Source: JAKVBH01 sp049800955 (GTDB lineage: Bacteria > Pseudomonadota > Alphaproteobacteria > Rhodobacterales > Rhodobacteraceae). Taken from it: DNA of 64,000 bases. Below, piece after piece: positions 34,742-43,708 of the stretch (positions are counted from its first letter, which is position 1; each line of letters opens with the position of its first letter). Where the stretch lies: contig NZ_JBNAGA010000001.1 in the NCBI RefSeq assembly GCF_049800955.1, positions 1,674,001 through 1,738,000 of the forward strand, given 5' to 3'. The notes beneath the pieces are model-generated. The model was not told where the DNA came from and ran no database searches. It worked only from the letters and a program-made list of their open reading frames with translations. The translations under genes were made by a program, and so were the position numbers.

Positions 34742-36157
34742 ATGACCTTGCACATTCCCTTCGACAATAGTTTTGCCCGGCTGCCTGAAGGCTTTGCCGC
34801 CCATGTCGCGCCCGAGCCGGTTCAAGCACCGGAACTTCTGGTGTTCAACCTTGCCTTGGCCGAAGAGCTGGGCCTGCGAATTGGCGCGGAGGAGGAGCTT
34901 GCGCAGGTCTTCTCCGGCAACCATCCGCCCGAGGGGGCAAGCCCGCTGGCGCAAATCTACGCGGGGCATCAGTTTGGCCATTTCAACCCACAATTGGGCG
35001 ACGGGCGGGCGATCTTGCTGGGCGAAGTGGTCAATGCTGCAGGCCGCTTCGACATTCAGCTCAAAGGGTCTGGCCGGACCCCGTTTTCCAGATCGGGCGA
35101 TGGCCGCGCTTGGCTGGGCCCTGTTTTGCGCGAATATGTCGTGTCTGAAGCGATGCACGCCATGGGATTGCCCACCACCCGTGCCTTGGCCGCTGTGGCC
35201 ACGGGCGAAACGGTCTATCGCGAAACCGCCCTGCCGGGCGCGGTGCTGACACGGGTGGCGCGCTCGCATCTGCGCGTGGGCACTTTCCAGATCTTCGCCG
35301 CGCGTCGCCAGCTCGAACACCTGCAAACGCTCTTTGACTATGCCGTGGCGCGCCACGACCCCGACGCCGACAATCCGCTGGATTTTCTTCGAGGCGTGAT
35401 TGCCCGGCAAGCCGATCTCGTGGCCCGATGGATGTCCGTGGGCTTCATCCACGGGGTCATGAACACCGACAATTGCACGATTTCAGGCGAGACAATCGAT
35501 TACGGCCCCTGTGCCTTCATGGATCGCTATGATCCCCATACCGTCTTCAGCTCGATTGATCGGCAAGGCCGCTACGCCTATGCCAACCAGCCCGACATCA
35601 TCGTGTGGAACATGGCACAGCTGGCCACGTCTCTCGTCCCGCTGATGCCGGACAGTGAAGCTGCGATTGAACAGTTTACAGAAGCTGTCCACGCGATGCC
35701 CGGCCTGATCCGCGCGCGGTGGCTGCATCACTTCGGACGCAAGATCGGCCTCACAGAGGCCACCCCGGACGACGCACGGCTGATCACCGATCTCTTGCAG
35801 ATCATGGCCGATCACGATGCTGACTTCACAAATACCTTCCGCGCCTTGTCCGCAAATGCCGCGCGCGATCAATTTACCGATCCCGCTGCGTTTGACGCAT
35901 GGGAGGTCCAGTGGCGTGCCCGCCTAGCGCAAGAGACGGCGCCGCAAGACCTTATGCGCCAGACCAACCCCGCCCGCATTCCGCGCAACCACCGGATCGA
36001 ACAGATGATCGAAGCCGCCGTTGCAGGAGATCTGGCGCCGTTCAAACGCATGATGGACGCGCTCTCCGCCCCCTACGAGACAGATCCGCGCTTCGACGAT
36101 CTCACGCGACCGCCACTGGAGACCGAGATCGTTCAGGCCACTTTCTGCGGGACCTAG
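34742..36157 (+). CDS. selO: protein adenylyltransferase SelO (YdiU family)
   Basis: A 471-residue pseudokinase-fold enzyme that transfers AMP from ATP to protein hydroxyl groups (AMPylation), linked to redox homeostasis. It has YAGHQFGHFNPQLGDGRAILLG, the nucleotide-binding KGSGRTPFSRSGDGRA and the MNTDNCTISGETIDYGPCAF metal/catalytic segment. Bacterial SelO proteins normally lack selenocysteine, and the C-terminus here ends in FCGT, with a Cys near the end. The last 4 bases overlap the convergent zapA gene. Confidence 0.93.
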   Translation: MTLHIPFDNSFARLPEGFAAHVAPEPVQAPELLVFNLALAEELGLRIGAEEELAQVFSGNHPPEGASPLAQIYAGHQFGHFNPQLGDGRAILLGEVVNAAGRFDIQLKGSGRTPFSRSGDGRAWLGPVLREYVVSEAMHAMGLPTTRALAAVATGETVYRETALPGAVLTRVARSHLRVGTFQIFAARRQLEHLQTLFDYAVARHDPDADNPLDFLRGVIARQADLVARWMSVGFIHGVMNTDNCTISGETIDYGPCAFMDRYDPHTVFSSIDRQGRYAYANQPDIIVWNMAQLATSLVPLMPDSEAAIEQFTEAVHAMPGLIRARWLHHFGRKIGLTEATPDDARLITDLLQIMADHDADFTNTFRALSANAARDQFTDPAAFDAWEVQWRARLAQETAPQDLMRQTNPARIPRNHRIEQMIEAAVAGDLAPFKRMMDALSAPYETDPRFDDLTRPPLETEIVQATFCGT

Positions 36158-36552
36158 TCTCCGCCGGCTTTTTCCTCGACAGCATCGGCCAGGGCTTCCG
36201 CACGCGCCGCGATTTCCGCAAGGGAATCCGCAACGTCATCGGGAATGACCGGCACTTCGACACGCTGGGGTGCAGGCGCAGGGCGCGCCCGCAGCTCTTC
36301 AAGCTCCGCCTGCATCTGCGCGATGACATCGGCCTGCTCACGGGTCTTGTCTTCAAAGGCGGCGGTTTTGTCCGCCAGCATCAAACCCGCCATGAGCAAC
36401 ATGCGTGCCTCCGGAACGCGACCGATCTGATCGGTCAGCACGCGTGCCTCGGTATCCAGCATCTTGGCGGCGGCATGCAGGTAATGCTCCTCGCCGTCCT
36501 GACAGGCCACTTCGAAGGTCCGCCCTCCGATGGAAATCGCGACTTCAGGCAT
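36154..36552 (-). CDS. zapA: cell division protein ZapA
   Basis: A 132-residue protein with the ZapA N-terminal domain (VAISIGGRTFEVACQDGEEHYLHAAAKMLD) and an Ala/Glu-rich coiled coil after it. ZapA promotes bundling of FtsZ at the division site. Its start overlaps the stop of the upstream coiled-coil gene as ATGA, a pairing frequent in alphaproteobacteria. In many bacteria the 6S RNA gene follows zapA; here the convergent selO gene occupies that place. Confidence 0.9.
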   Translation of the reverse strand: MPEVAISIGGRTFEVACQDGEEHYLHAAAKMLDTEARVLTDQIGRVPEARMLLMAGLMLADKTAAFEDKTREQADVIAQMQAELEELRARPAPAPQRVEVPVIPDDVADSLAEIAARAEALADAVEEKAGGD

Positions 36553-37031
36553 CAGGCGCCCTCCCCTTTGGCCAACATGGGCTCAAGCGATGACAAAATC
36601 GCACTGGCTTCCGCAACATCAGCGGCCCGTTCGGCACGCAGCGCTTCCAGCTCGGCCAGCATGGCTTTGTTGATCAGATGCGGCTCTGCCACGCCCTTCT
36701 CATTGGCCTCCCGCAGGGCGCGGTTGTTTTCGCGCAATTGCTGGGTGACGCGGCGCAAACGCTGAAGCTCGGCATCGACCTGGGCCATGGCTTCGGCCTG
36801 ACCCGCGCTGGCGGATTGCGCCTCGGCAAGCTCGGTCGCGTGTTTTTCCTTGAGGCCCTTGATGCGCTCATCCAATTGAGACGTCACCGTTTTCTCATCT
36901 TCAAGCGCCTGTTGGAGCGCGGCAATCTCTCCGCTTTGATCGGGGCCACCGCTGGCCATGTGATCTGTTGCTGCACTGATACGATGCAGGGCCTGCGTAA
37001 TGCGGCGCTGCATGTCCTCGATATCTGCCAT
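36552..37031 (-). CDS. coiled-coil hypothetical protein upstream of zapA
   Basis: A 159-residue, mostly helical protein rich in Glu, Ala, Gln and Leu. Heptad-like repeats run from about residue 35 to 120 (LQQALEDEKTVTSQLDERIK, then LRRVTQQLRENNRALREAN), with no membrane segment. The gene is translationally coupled to zapA. A role in Z-ring organisation is an inference from this linkage. I chose the ATG at 37031, preceded by AAAGGTCGGG. The 272 bp between this gene and tkt hold both promoters but no recognisable element. Confidence 0.75.
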   Translation of the reverse strand: MADIEDMQRRITQALHRISAATDHMASGGPDQSGEIAALQQALEDEKTVTSQLDERIKGLKEKHATELAEAQSASAGQAEAMAQVDAELQRLRRVTQQLRENNRALREANEKGVAEPHLINKAMLAELEALRAERAADVAEASAILSSLEPMLAKGEGA

Positions 37032-37303
37032 TGCCCGACCTTTCTGTCTCACACCGCAACGTACACCCCGCCGGGCCGCTGCGACGCGTCTTCCTGCCTG
37101 TTGGGCATTACACCCTGACGCGAATCGCTCTGCGCGTCTGGATGCCGATTTTAAACCTATGTTCGGGAAATTGCGCCCCCCATGTTTTCAAACGCTTAGC
37201 GCGGGGTCTTCACCCAAGGTCCAGATTGCGGCCTGTGGCCTTCTTGATCTTTGATCCCGGGCTGTTAAGGAGCGGGCAAACCCTGAGATGAAGGATAGAT
37301 CCC

Positions 37304-39346
37304 TTGGACATCGACGCGCTCAAATCCGCCCATCCAGACCATTGGAAGAAGGCGGCTGCCATCCGCACGCTCACCCTCGATGCCGTCGCGGCGGCCAATT
37401 CAGGCCATTCCGGCATGCCCATGGGCATGGCCGATGTGGCGACTGTTTTGTTTGAAAAACACCTCAAATTTGACGCTGCGCGACCCGATTGGGCGGACCG
37501 GGATCGGTTCATCCTTTCTGCGGGGCACGGCTCGATGCTGCTCTACGCGCTTCTCTATCTCAGTGGTGACAGCGAGATCACGCTGGAGCAAATCAAGAAC
37601 TTCCGCCAGTTGGGCGCGAAGACCGCGGGCCACCCCGAGAACTTTCTGGCGCAGGCCATTGAGACGACCACCGGTCCGCTGGGTCAGGGCATCGCCAATT
37701 CCGTGGGCTTTGCCATGGCGGAGGAGATGCTGCGGGCGCGCTTTGGCACGAAGCTTGTGGATCACTATACCTATGTGATGGCGGGCGACGGCTGTCTTAT
37801 GGAAGGTGTCAGTCACGAAGCCATCGGCATTGCAGGCCGTCAGGCGCTCTCGCGTTTGATCGTCTTCTGGGACAACAACAACATCACCATCGACGGCACG
37901 GTCGAGCTGTCGGATCGCACCGACCAGGTGGGGCGTTTCAAGGCCGCGGGCTGGCATGTGCAGGAAATCGACGGCCATAATCCCGAGGCCATCGACGCCG
38001 CGATCACGGCGGCCAAGAAGACCAAGAAACCCTCGATGATCGCCTGCAAGACGCATATCGCCTTGGGCCATGCCGCGCAGGACACCTCCAAGGGCCATGG
38101 CGCCCTGACCGATGCAGACCAATTGCGCGCAGCAAAAGAGGCCTATGGCGCGCCTCTGGGCCATTTCGAAGTGGCCGATGATGTGAAAGCCGCTTGGGAA
38201 GCAATCGGCAGCCGCGGCGCGGCGGAGCGCGCGGAATGGGACCTGCGTCTCGCGGAATGCTCGGCCAGCCGTCAAAAGGAATTCGCCCGCACCATGGCAG
38301 GCGAGGCTCCCAAGAAGCTCTCGGCCACGATCAAGGCGCTCAAGGCGCAAGTGTCCGAGACACAACCCAAGGTCGCCACGCGCAAGAGCTCCGAGATGGT
38401 GCTCGAAGTGCTCAACCCGGTCCTGCCCGAGACTGTTGGCGGCTCTGCGGACCTCACGGGGTCCAACAACACCAAGACAGCCGATCTGGGCGTCTTTGAC
38501 GTGGACAATCGCAAGGGGCGCTACGTTTACTGGGGCATTCGCGAACATGGCATGGCCTCCGCGATGAACGGCATGGCGCTGCACGGCGGCATCCGGCCCT
38601 ACGGTGGCACGTTCATGTGCTTCACCGATTACGCCCGCCCGGCCATGCGTCTGTCGGCCTTGATGAAGATGCCCGTCGTCTATGTCATGACCCATGACAG
38701 CATCGGTCTTGGCGAAGATGGCCCGACGCACCAGCCGGTCGAACATCTGGCCATTTCCCGCGCCACACCCAACACGCTTGTGTTCCGCCCGGCGGATACC
38801 GTCGAGACGGCGGAAGCCTGGGAAATTGCGCTCACGCAGGATGCCACGCCGTCGGTGCTCTCGCTCACTCGTCAGGGCGTGCCCACAGTGCGGACGGAGA
38901 ACAAGCGCTCCAACCTGACCGCGCAAGGCGCCTACGTGCTGGCGGATGCGGATGGCAAACGTCAGGCGGTCTTGATGGCCACGGGGTCCGAGGTTTCGAT
39001 CGCCATGGCCGCGCGCGATATCCTGCAGGCCGAAGGCATCGGCACGCGCGTCGTCTCCATGCCCTGTTGGGAGCTCTTCGAGGAGCAGCCCGAAGCCTAT
39101 CGTCGCCGCGTTCTGCCCGGCGGTCCGGTCCGGGTCGCCGTTGAGGCGGGCATTCGCATGGGCTGGGATCGCTGGCTCTTTGGGGAGCGCGGGAAGCGTG
39201 AGAAATCAGGCTTTGTTGGCATGCACGGCTTTGGCGCTTCTGCTCCTGCAGGACAGCTCTACGAGCATTTCGGCATCACGCCCGAGGCCGTGGCCGACAA
39301 GGTCCGCAAGCTGATCGGCGGAGATTGGGAAGAAACGCGCCGCTAA
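37304..39346 (+). CDS. tkt: transketolase
   Basis: A 680-residue thiamine-diphosphate enzyme of the pentose phosphate and Calvin pathways. It has AANSGHSGMPMGMAD, SAGHGSMLLYALLYL, the ThDP motif MAGDGCLMEGVSHEA followed by WDNNNITIDG, and VYVMTHDSIGLGEDGPTHQPVEHL in the pyrimidine-binding domain. I chose the TTG at 37304 (protein (M)DIDALKSAHPDHW) because AAGGA lies 8 nt upstream and relatives begin the same way; the nearby ATG at 37288 is out of frame. A strong terminator follows. Confidence 0.96.
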   Translation: MDIDALKSAHPDHWKKAAAIRTLTLDAVAAANSGHSGMPMGMADVATVLFEKHLKFDAARPDWADRDRFILSAGHGSMLLYALLYLSGDSEITLEQIKNFRQLGAKTAGHPENFLAQAIETTTGPLGQGIANSVGFAMAEEMLRARFGTKLVDHYTYVMAGDGCLMEGVSHEAIGIAGRQALSRLIVFWDNNNITIDGTVELSDRTDQVGRFKAAGWHVQEIDGHNPEAIDAAITAAKKTKKPSMIACKTHIALGHAAQDTSKGHGALTDADQLRAAKEAYGAPLGHFEVADDVKAAWEAIGSRGAAERAEWDLRLAECSASRQKEFARTMAGEAPKKLSATIKALKAQVSETQPKVATRKSSEMVLEVLNPVLPETVGGSADLTGSNNTKTADLGVFDVDNRKGRYVYWGIREHGMASAMNGMALHGGIRPYGGTFMCFTDYARPAMRLSALMKMPVVYVMTHDSIGLGEDGPTHQPVEHLAISRATPNTLVFRPADTVETAEAWEIALTQDATPSVLSLTRQGVPTVRTENKRSNLTAQGAYVLADADGKRQAVLMATGSEVSIAMAARDILQAEGIGTRVVSMPCWELFEEQPEAYRRRVLPGGPVRVAVEAGIRMGWDRWLFGERGKREKSGFVGMHGFGASAPAGQLYEHFGITPEAVADKVRKLIGGDWEETRR

Positions 39347-39371
39347 AGATCAGAGCATACCTCAGGACATG

Positions 39372-39407
39372 AAGGGGCAAGGCTGCGCACACAGCCTTGC
39401 CCTTTTT
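39372..39407 (+). terminator. intrinsic terminator of tkt
   Basis: GGGCAAGGCTG-CGCACA-CAGCCTTGCCC is a perfect 11-bp stem followed by TTTTT. It lies 25 bp after the tkt stop and separates it from the convergent RTX gene. Confidence 0.9.
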
Positions 39408-39411
39408 CCTG

Positions 39412-40956
39412 TCAGAGGATGAAATTCACCTCCTCCAGCGTGCCAACCCAGAGCACGGATATTTCTTCATCCACGCCGCCATCACCGTCGACATCGATCT
39501 GGACCAGATCCTTGTCCACCCGGACCGACGCGCCGGAGCTGAAAGCCTCCGTGCCGATAAAGCGCAAGCCGCCATATTCGCTGAGATCAATACGGTCCGC
39601 TCCGCCACCACGGCCCGCATCAAACCCCTTGATCACGTCCGCCTGATCTCCGAGCCCGGAATCGCCTGCGCGAAAGACGAAGATATCGCGCGCCTTGCCA
39701 TCCTCCCAATCCAGAAGTTCATCGCGCCCGGTGCCGCCGCGCATGATATCACGGCCGTTGCCCCCCGTTAGCGTGTCGTCACCACTGCCACCGGACAGTG
39801 TATCTTGCCCATCAGCCCCGCCCAGCACATCATCATCGCGCCCACCTTTGAGGCGGTCATTGCCCTGATCGCCCCAGATCGTGTCGTCGCCGCTGCCGCC
39901 TCTGACCAAGTCATGGCCCTGCCCGGCTCCGATGCGATCATCTCCGGAGCCGCCTTTGATCGTATCTTCGCCGGTGACTCCCCATAGCTTGTCGTTGCCA
40001 CTGCCGCCGAGCATACGATCCGCGCCGCTGCCGCCGCCGATCTCATCATCGCCCGAGCCGCCAGTCAGGAGATCATCACCCGACCCGCCACCGATTTTGT
40101 CATTGCCGCCGTTGCCATTGATGCTGTCTTCGCCGGCATCGCCCCAGAGCTTGTCGTCGCCCCGGCCGCCGCGCAATGTGTCATCGCCCGTGTGGCCGCC
40201 CAGCTCATCGGCGCCGTTGCCGCCAATGAGGCTGTCGTCGCCCTGCTCGCCCCAGAGTTTGTCATCGCCGTCCTGACCGCGCAGCGTGTCATCGCCCTTG
40301 CCGCCGCCGGAGACATCATTGCCATCGCCAGCGCGCACGGAATCGTCGCCCTCGCCCGCCCAGATCTTGTCGTCACCGGAGCCTGCGTAGAACAATTCAT
40401 TGGCCGCATCGACGAGTTCGGCGCTGTATTTTCCGCTATAGAGGGTCTCGCTCTCTGCGCTCCCATAGACGATGTTGACGCCGTTCAGGTAGTAATTCAG
40501 CCACCCCGCCACATCGACGGCCAGCTCATTGGCGTCGCCGTCCTCGTTCTCGAACCGCCCGTCAACGATGGGAAATCCAACGTGGTAAATCGCATCGGCG
40601 ACCGTGTTGATGAAGGCGCGCCCCTGAAACTTCAGCGTGCCGCCATCGCCCTGAACAAGATGAAAGCCGGTTTCCTCATTGCCCTCGTCATCGCCATGGC
40701 CCTCGACAAACCTGGCATAGAGCGCATCATCGGCGCGGATATAGTCGGAGAGCTTTTGCATATCGCCCGCCGAAATGCGCCCGTCTGCATTCACGCCCGT
40801 CGCAGCCACCGCTTCGAGGATAACCTCATTCATCAACCGCGCCGCCGCGATCCCGCCATTTATATCCTCCACGCTGGTGCGCGCACGCAAGCCGGGATCA
40901 AGGCTGACGTGTTCTGCGATTGTATCCAGTGAGAGGGATTTTGCTTTCAGTTCCAT
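39412..40956 (-). CDS. RTX-repeat calcium-binding secreted protein
   Basis: A 514-residue acidic protein with no Sec signal peptide. Residues 1-190 form an N-terminal region with an EF-hand-like loop (GVNADGRISAGDM, about 54-66). Residues 191-415 are 25 uninterrupted nonapeptide repeats of the form GGxGxDxLx. The C-terminus (416-514) resembles the serralysin-type region that carries the type I secretion signal, with DIFVFRAGDSG, RIDLSEYGG and a hydrophobic end, VNFIL. It should fold into a calcium-bound beta-roll after export by an ABC/HlyD/TolC system, but none is encoded nearby. I chose the ATG at 40956. The 274 bp upstream hold no visible gene. Confidence 0.85.
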   Translation of the reverse strand: MELKAKSLSLDTIAEHVSLDPGLRARTSVEDINGGIAAARLMNEVILEAVAATGVNADGRISAGDMQKLSDYIRADDALYARFVEGHGDDEGNEETGFHLVQGDGGTLKFQGRAFINTVADAIYHVGFPIVDGRFENEDGDANELAVDVAGWLNYYLNGVNIVYGSAESETLYSGKYSAELVDAANELFYAGSGDDKIWAGEGDDSVRAGDGNDVSGGGKGDDTLRGQDGDDKLWGEQGDDSLIGGNGADELGGHTGDDTLRGGRGDDKLWGDAGEDSINGNGGNDKIGGGSGDDLLTGGSGDDEIGGGSGADRMLGGSGNDKLWGVTGEDTIKGGSGDDRIGAGQGHDLVRGGSGDDTIWGDQGNDRLKGGRDDDVLGGADGQDTLSGGSGDDTLTGGNGRDIMRGGTGRDELLDWEDGKARDIFVFRAGDSGLGDQADVIKGFDAGRGGGADRIDLSEYGGLRFIGTEAFSSGASVRVDKDLVQIDVDGDGGVDEEISVLWVGTLEEVNFIL

Positions 40957-41230
40957 AGTGACACCTATTGATTGGGGTGTCATGGGCATGCGCGCTCTCG
41001 CATGGCGCCCGATAGGTCAGGCGAGGCGGGCCGCGTTTTTCGGCATCTCGCCGCGCCCGGCGCGCAAGAAGTGGCGCATCAAATGGCGATATGCGGCAGG
41101 ACGCGGCGAAGGACCGCCGAGATACGGCCCGGGCACGCGGAAATCCGCGGGCGTTATGACCGGGACCGAGAGCCTTCAGAGCGCATCAGCATCCAACAGG
41201 CGCGCCCCAAACTTCGTCCGCCACCGAGGC

Positions 41231-42184
41231 TTAATGCACGCTCTTGCCGAACAGAGGCATAATGCCCCGCAAGATGACCGGGATCAGCAAGAGCCCATAG
41301 GCCAGCCCGATGATCCCGTCAAAGAACGCGGTGAAGAACCATTTTACAAAGCCCTGCGCCGCCTCGACCGATCCCGCGATCCCCTCAGCGATATGTTTGA
41401 TATCGACATAAGGGTGATGCAGGCCCAGATCGTGCAAACCGTGCACCATGATCGACCCGCCGACCCAAAGCATGGCCGCCGTGCCGACGACTGAGAGCAC
41501 CTTGAGCAGATGCGGCATGAACTTGACCAGACCGTTGCCAAAAGACCGGCTCATGGATGTTTGACCATTGCGGGCAAGATAAAGCCCCACGTCATCCATC
41601 TTCACGATCAGGGCCACCGAGCCATACACGGCGATTGTGACCGCAATCGCAACGACGGCCAGCGTCGCGCCCTGCATCCACACGTTGGGCGCTTCAATGG
41701 CGGCCAGCGAAATGGTCATGATCTCGGCCGACAGGATGAAATCCGTCTTGATCGCGCCTTTGACCTTTTCCTCCTCAAGATGGCCCGGATCCTTAACTGA
41801 CATATCCGCCTCAACATGCTTGTCCGCATGCGGGAAGAGCCAGTGAAAGACCTTCTCGGCGCCTTCGAAACATAAGTATGACCCCCCGAGCATCAGCAGC
41901 GGCGTGATCAACCAGGGCGCAAAATTGGCGAGCAGCATCGCGATAGGTAGCAAAATCACCAGCTTGTTGAAAAACGACCCCTTGGCGATCCGCCAGATGA
42001 TCGGCAATTCGCGGGCGGGCGCGAAACCCTGGACGTATTTGGGCGTCACGGCCGCATCATCAATGATCACGCCGGCGGTTTTGCCGCCCGCCTTCGCAGC
42101 CGCCGCAGCAACATCGTCCACGGAGGTTGCCGCCACCTTGGCAATGGCCGCCACATCATCAAACAAGGCCAACAAACCGCTCAT
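41231..42184 (-). CDS. DUF808 family membrane protein (YedI-like)
   Basis: A 317-residue integral membrane protein. It starts MSGLLALFDDVAAIAKVAATSVDDVAAAAAKAGGK, the Ala-rich signature opening of DUF808, followed by GVIIDDAAVTPKYVQGF and about seven hydrophobic segments. GGSYLCFEGAEKVFHWL is also conserved in the family. The function is unknown. I chose the ATG at 42184; a reading from 42250 adds residues that look unrelated. Confidence 0.9.
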   Translation of the reverse strand: MSGLLALFDDVAAIAKVAATSVDDVAAAAAKAGGKTAGVIIDDAAVTPKYVQGFAPARELPIIWRIAKGSFFNKLVILLPIAMLLANFAPWLITPLLMLGGSYLCFEGAEKVFHWLFPHADKHVEADMSVKDPGHLEEEKVKGAIKTDFILSAEIMTISLAAIEAPNVWMQGATLAVVAIAVTIAVYGSVALIVKMDDVGLYLARNGQTSMSRSFGNGLVKFMPHLLKVLSVVGTAAMLWVGGSIMVHGLHDLGLHHPYVDIKHIAEGIAGSVEAAQGFVKWFFTAFFDGIIGLAYGLLLIPVILRGIMPLFGKSVH

Positions 42185-42304
42185 ACCCACACTCCCGACA
42201 CGCTTCTTTTCCGTTGAGCTGCACCCTAACGCGCAGGCAAAAACCTGCAAGGGCTGCGAATCGTATGCCGTTGTGTGCGGAAACCTCCAAAATGGTACCG
42301 CAAC

Positions 42305-42359
42305 CGTTAGCGCTCACCTCGGGCCAGGTTGCGCCAGCCTGCCACGGTTATCGCTATCA
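42305..42359. promoter_or_regulatory. candidate LacI-type operator half-matches upstream of the first gap gene
   Basis: CGTTAGCGCTCACC (42305-42318) and GGTTATCGCTATCA (42346-42359) match 9 and 10 of the 12 fixed positions of TGTTAnCGnTAACA, the palindrome found intact ahead of the second gap gene. They lie about 120 and 80 bp upstream of the ATG. As I recall, this resembles the motif of CceR, the LacI-family central carbon regulator of Rhodobacter. The match is by eye only. Confidence 0.35.
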
Positions 42360-42439
42360 TGTTGGTGGAAAAACACTTTTTCCTTTGTCTTAACACAAAG
42401 GCCGGGTACCTGAACGGCAACGGACGTAAGGAGTGCCCC

Positions 42440-43441
42440 ATGACTGTGACTGTCGGGATCAATGGTTTTGGCCGAATTGGCCGCTGTACGCTGGCTCATA
42501 TTGCCGAGAGCGCGCGCAATGATGTGCAAGTTGTGAAGATCAATGCAACAGGCCCGATCGAGACCTCGGCGCATCTTCTGCGCTACGATTCCATCCATGG
42601 GCGCTTTGGCAATGAAGTGAAAGTGTCTGGTGACACGATGGATCTGGGCCGTGGCCCGATGCAGGTTTTCTCGACATATGATCCGACTGAGCTCGATTGG
42701 AGCGGCTGCGATGTCGTGCTGGAATGCACGGGCAAGTTCAATGACGGCCACAAGGCAGATGTGCATATCAAGCAAGGCGCCAAGTCCGTCCTGATCTCCG
42801 CACCTGCCAAGAACGTCCAGAAGACCGTTGTTTTCGGGGTCAACCATCGTGATCTGGTGGATGGCGACACGATGATCTCCAATGGGTCGTGCACCACAAA
42901 TTGCCTCGCTCCTCTGGCCAAGGTTCTCGATGAGGCCATCGGGATTGAGCGCGGCATCATGACAACGATCCACTCCTACACCGGCGATCAGCCCACGCTG
43001 GACCGGCGTCACTCTGATCTCTACCGCGCCCGCGCGGCGGCCATGGCAATGATCCCGACGTCAACCGGGGCCGCCAAGGCGCTGGGGGAAGTGCTGCCCA
43101 ACCTCAAGGGAAAACTGGACGGCACCGCCATGCGCGTGCCCACGCCCAATGTCTCCGCTGTGGATCTGACGTTTGAGGCTTCCAAAGACGTGACGGTCGA
43201 AGACGTCAACGAAGTGGTGCGTGAAGCCGCTGCCGGGCATATGGGCGCTGTTCTGGCCTATGATCCCGAGCCCAAGGTCTCGATTGATTTCAACCATACC
43301 CCCCACAGCAGTATCTTCGCGCCCGACCAGACCAAGGTCGTGGGCAAGCGCACCGTGCGGGTGCTGGCATGGTATGACAACGAATGGGGCTTCTCTGTTC
43401 GTATGGCAGATGTCGCCGCGGCCATGGGCCGGTTGGTCTGA
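42440..43441 (+). CDS. gap: type I glyceraldehyde-3-phosphate dehydrogenase, paralogue 1 (altered cofactor pocket)
   Basis: A 333-residue GAPDH with VGINGFGRIGR (dinucleotide fold) and SNGSCTTNCLAP, where Cys151 is the catalytic thiol. The residue normally Asp that holds the NAD ribose is Ala36 (VKINATG), and the loop usually Leu-Pro is Arg189-Arg190. By established structure-function work on GAPDH, loss of this Asp is typical of NADP-accepting GapB-type enzymes, and the two Arg could contact the 2'-phosphate. So this copy may work with NADP in gluconeogenesis; this is inference. GTAAGGAG precedes the ATG. Confidence 0.92.
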   Translation: MTVTVGINGFGRIGRCTLAHIAESARNDVQVVKINATGPIETSAHLLRYDSIHGRFGNEVKVSGDTMDLGRGPMQVFSTYDPTELDWSGCDVVLECTGKFNDGHKADVHIKQGAKSVLISAPAKNVQKTVVFGVNHRDLVDGDTMISNGSCTTNCLAPLAKVLDEAIGIERGIMTTIHSYTGDQPTLDRRHSDLYRARAAAMAMIPTSTGAAKALGEVLPNLKGKLDGTAMRVPTPNVSAVDLTFEASKDVTVEDVNEVVREAAAGHMGAVLAYDPEPKVSIDFNHTPHSSIFAPDQTKVVGKRTVRVLAWYDNEWGFSVRMADVAAAMGRLV

Positions 43442-43468
43442 TACCATCCTTTTCAAACTGAATTGAGG

Positions 43469-43495
43469 GACCAGAGCCGTGCGCTCTGGTCTTTT
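43469..43495 (+). terminator. intrinsic terminator of the first gap gene
   Basis: GACCAGAGC-CGTGC-GCTCTGGTC is a perfect 9-bp stem followed by TTTT, 27 bp after the stop codon. Confidence 0.85.
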
Positions 43496-43563
43496 GCGTT
43501 TTGCACCGACCGCGCCGCCCACAGGCCCTTTTCATTTGCGCGGCCCTGCCCCATGTTTGCGCC

Positions 43564-43707
43564 ATGACAAATGGCATCGCATTTTGGACAGGCTTGAGCA
43601 TTCTGGTCTGCATCGGGATTGACTGGGTGTTTTTCGGCACCGAGCATTTCCTCTTCCTGTCCAAGAAGGGTCTCGATCTCATTGAGTGGCTCGCCTTCTG
43701 GCGATGA
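43564..43707 (+). CDS. small membrane protein between the gap genes
   Basis: A 47-residue protein starting MTNGIAFWTGLSILVCIG, with one hydrophobic segment (about residues 5-24), then FLFLSKKGLDLIEWLAFWR, an amphipathic tail rich in Trp. Similar short proteins ending in a LIEW-AFWR pattern are, to my knowledge, found near gap in other Rhodobacteraceae, but I cannot confirm this here. No strong ribosome site is visible. The function is unknown. A TTGACA box begins directly after its stop. Confidence 0.6.
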   Translation: MTNGIAFWTGLSILVCIGIDWVFFGTEHFLFLSKKGLDLIEWLAFWR

Positions 43708-43708
43708 C

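Noticed and set aside
37400..38926. A 508-codon minus-strand frame across tkt
   Set aside because: It is the antisense shadow of transketolase: no ribosome site, no domain, and codon pattern explained by the third-position bias of tkt.
39412..40956. Tandem DNA repeats that might suggest a CRISPR or satellite array
   Set aside because: The periodicity is 27 bp and in frame with the RTX nonapeptides; units vary at synonymous sites and there are no constant repeats with unique spacers.
40957..41230. Open frames in the gap between the RTX gene and the DUF808 gene
   Set aside because: Frames lack a ribosome site, run into neighbouring genes out of frame and are rich in Arg/Pro, as is typical of GC-rich non-coding sequence.
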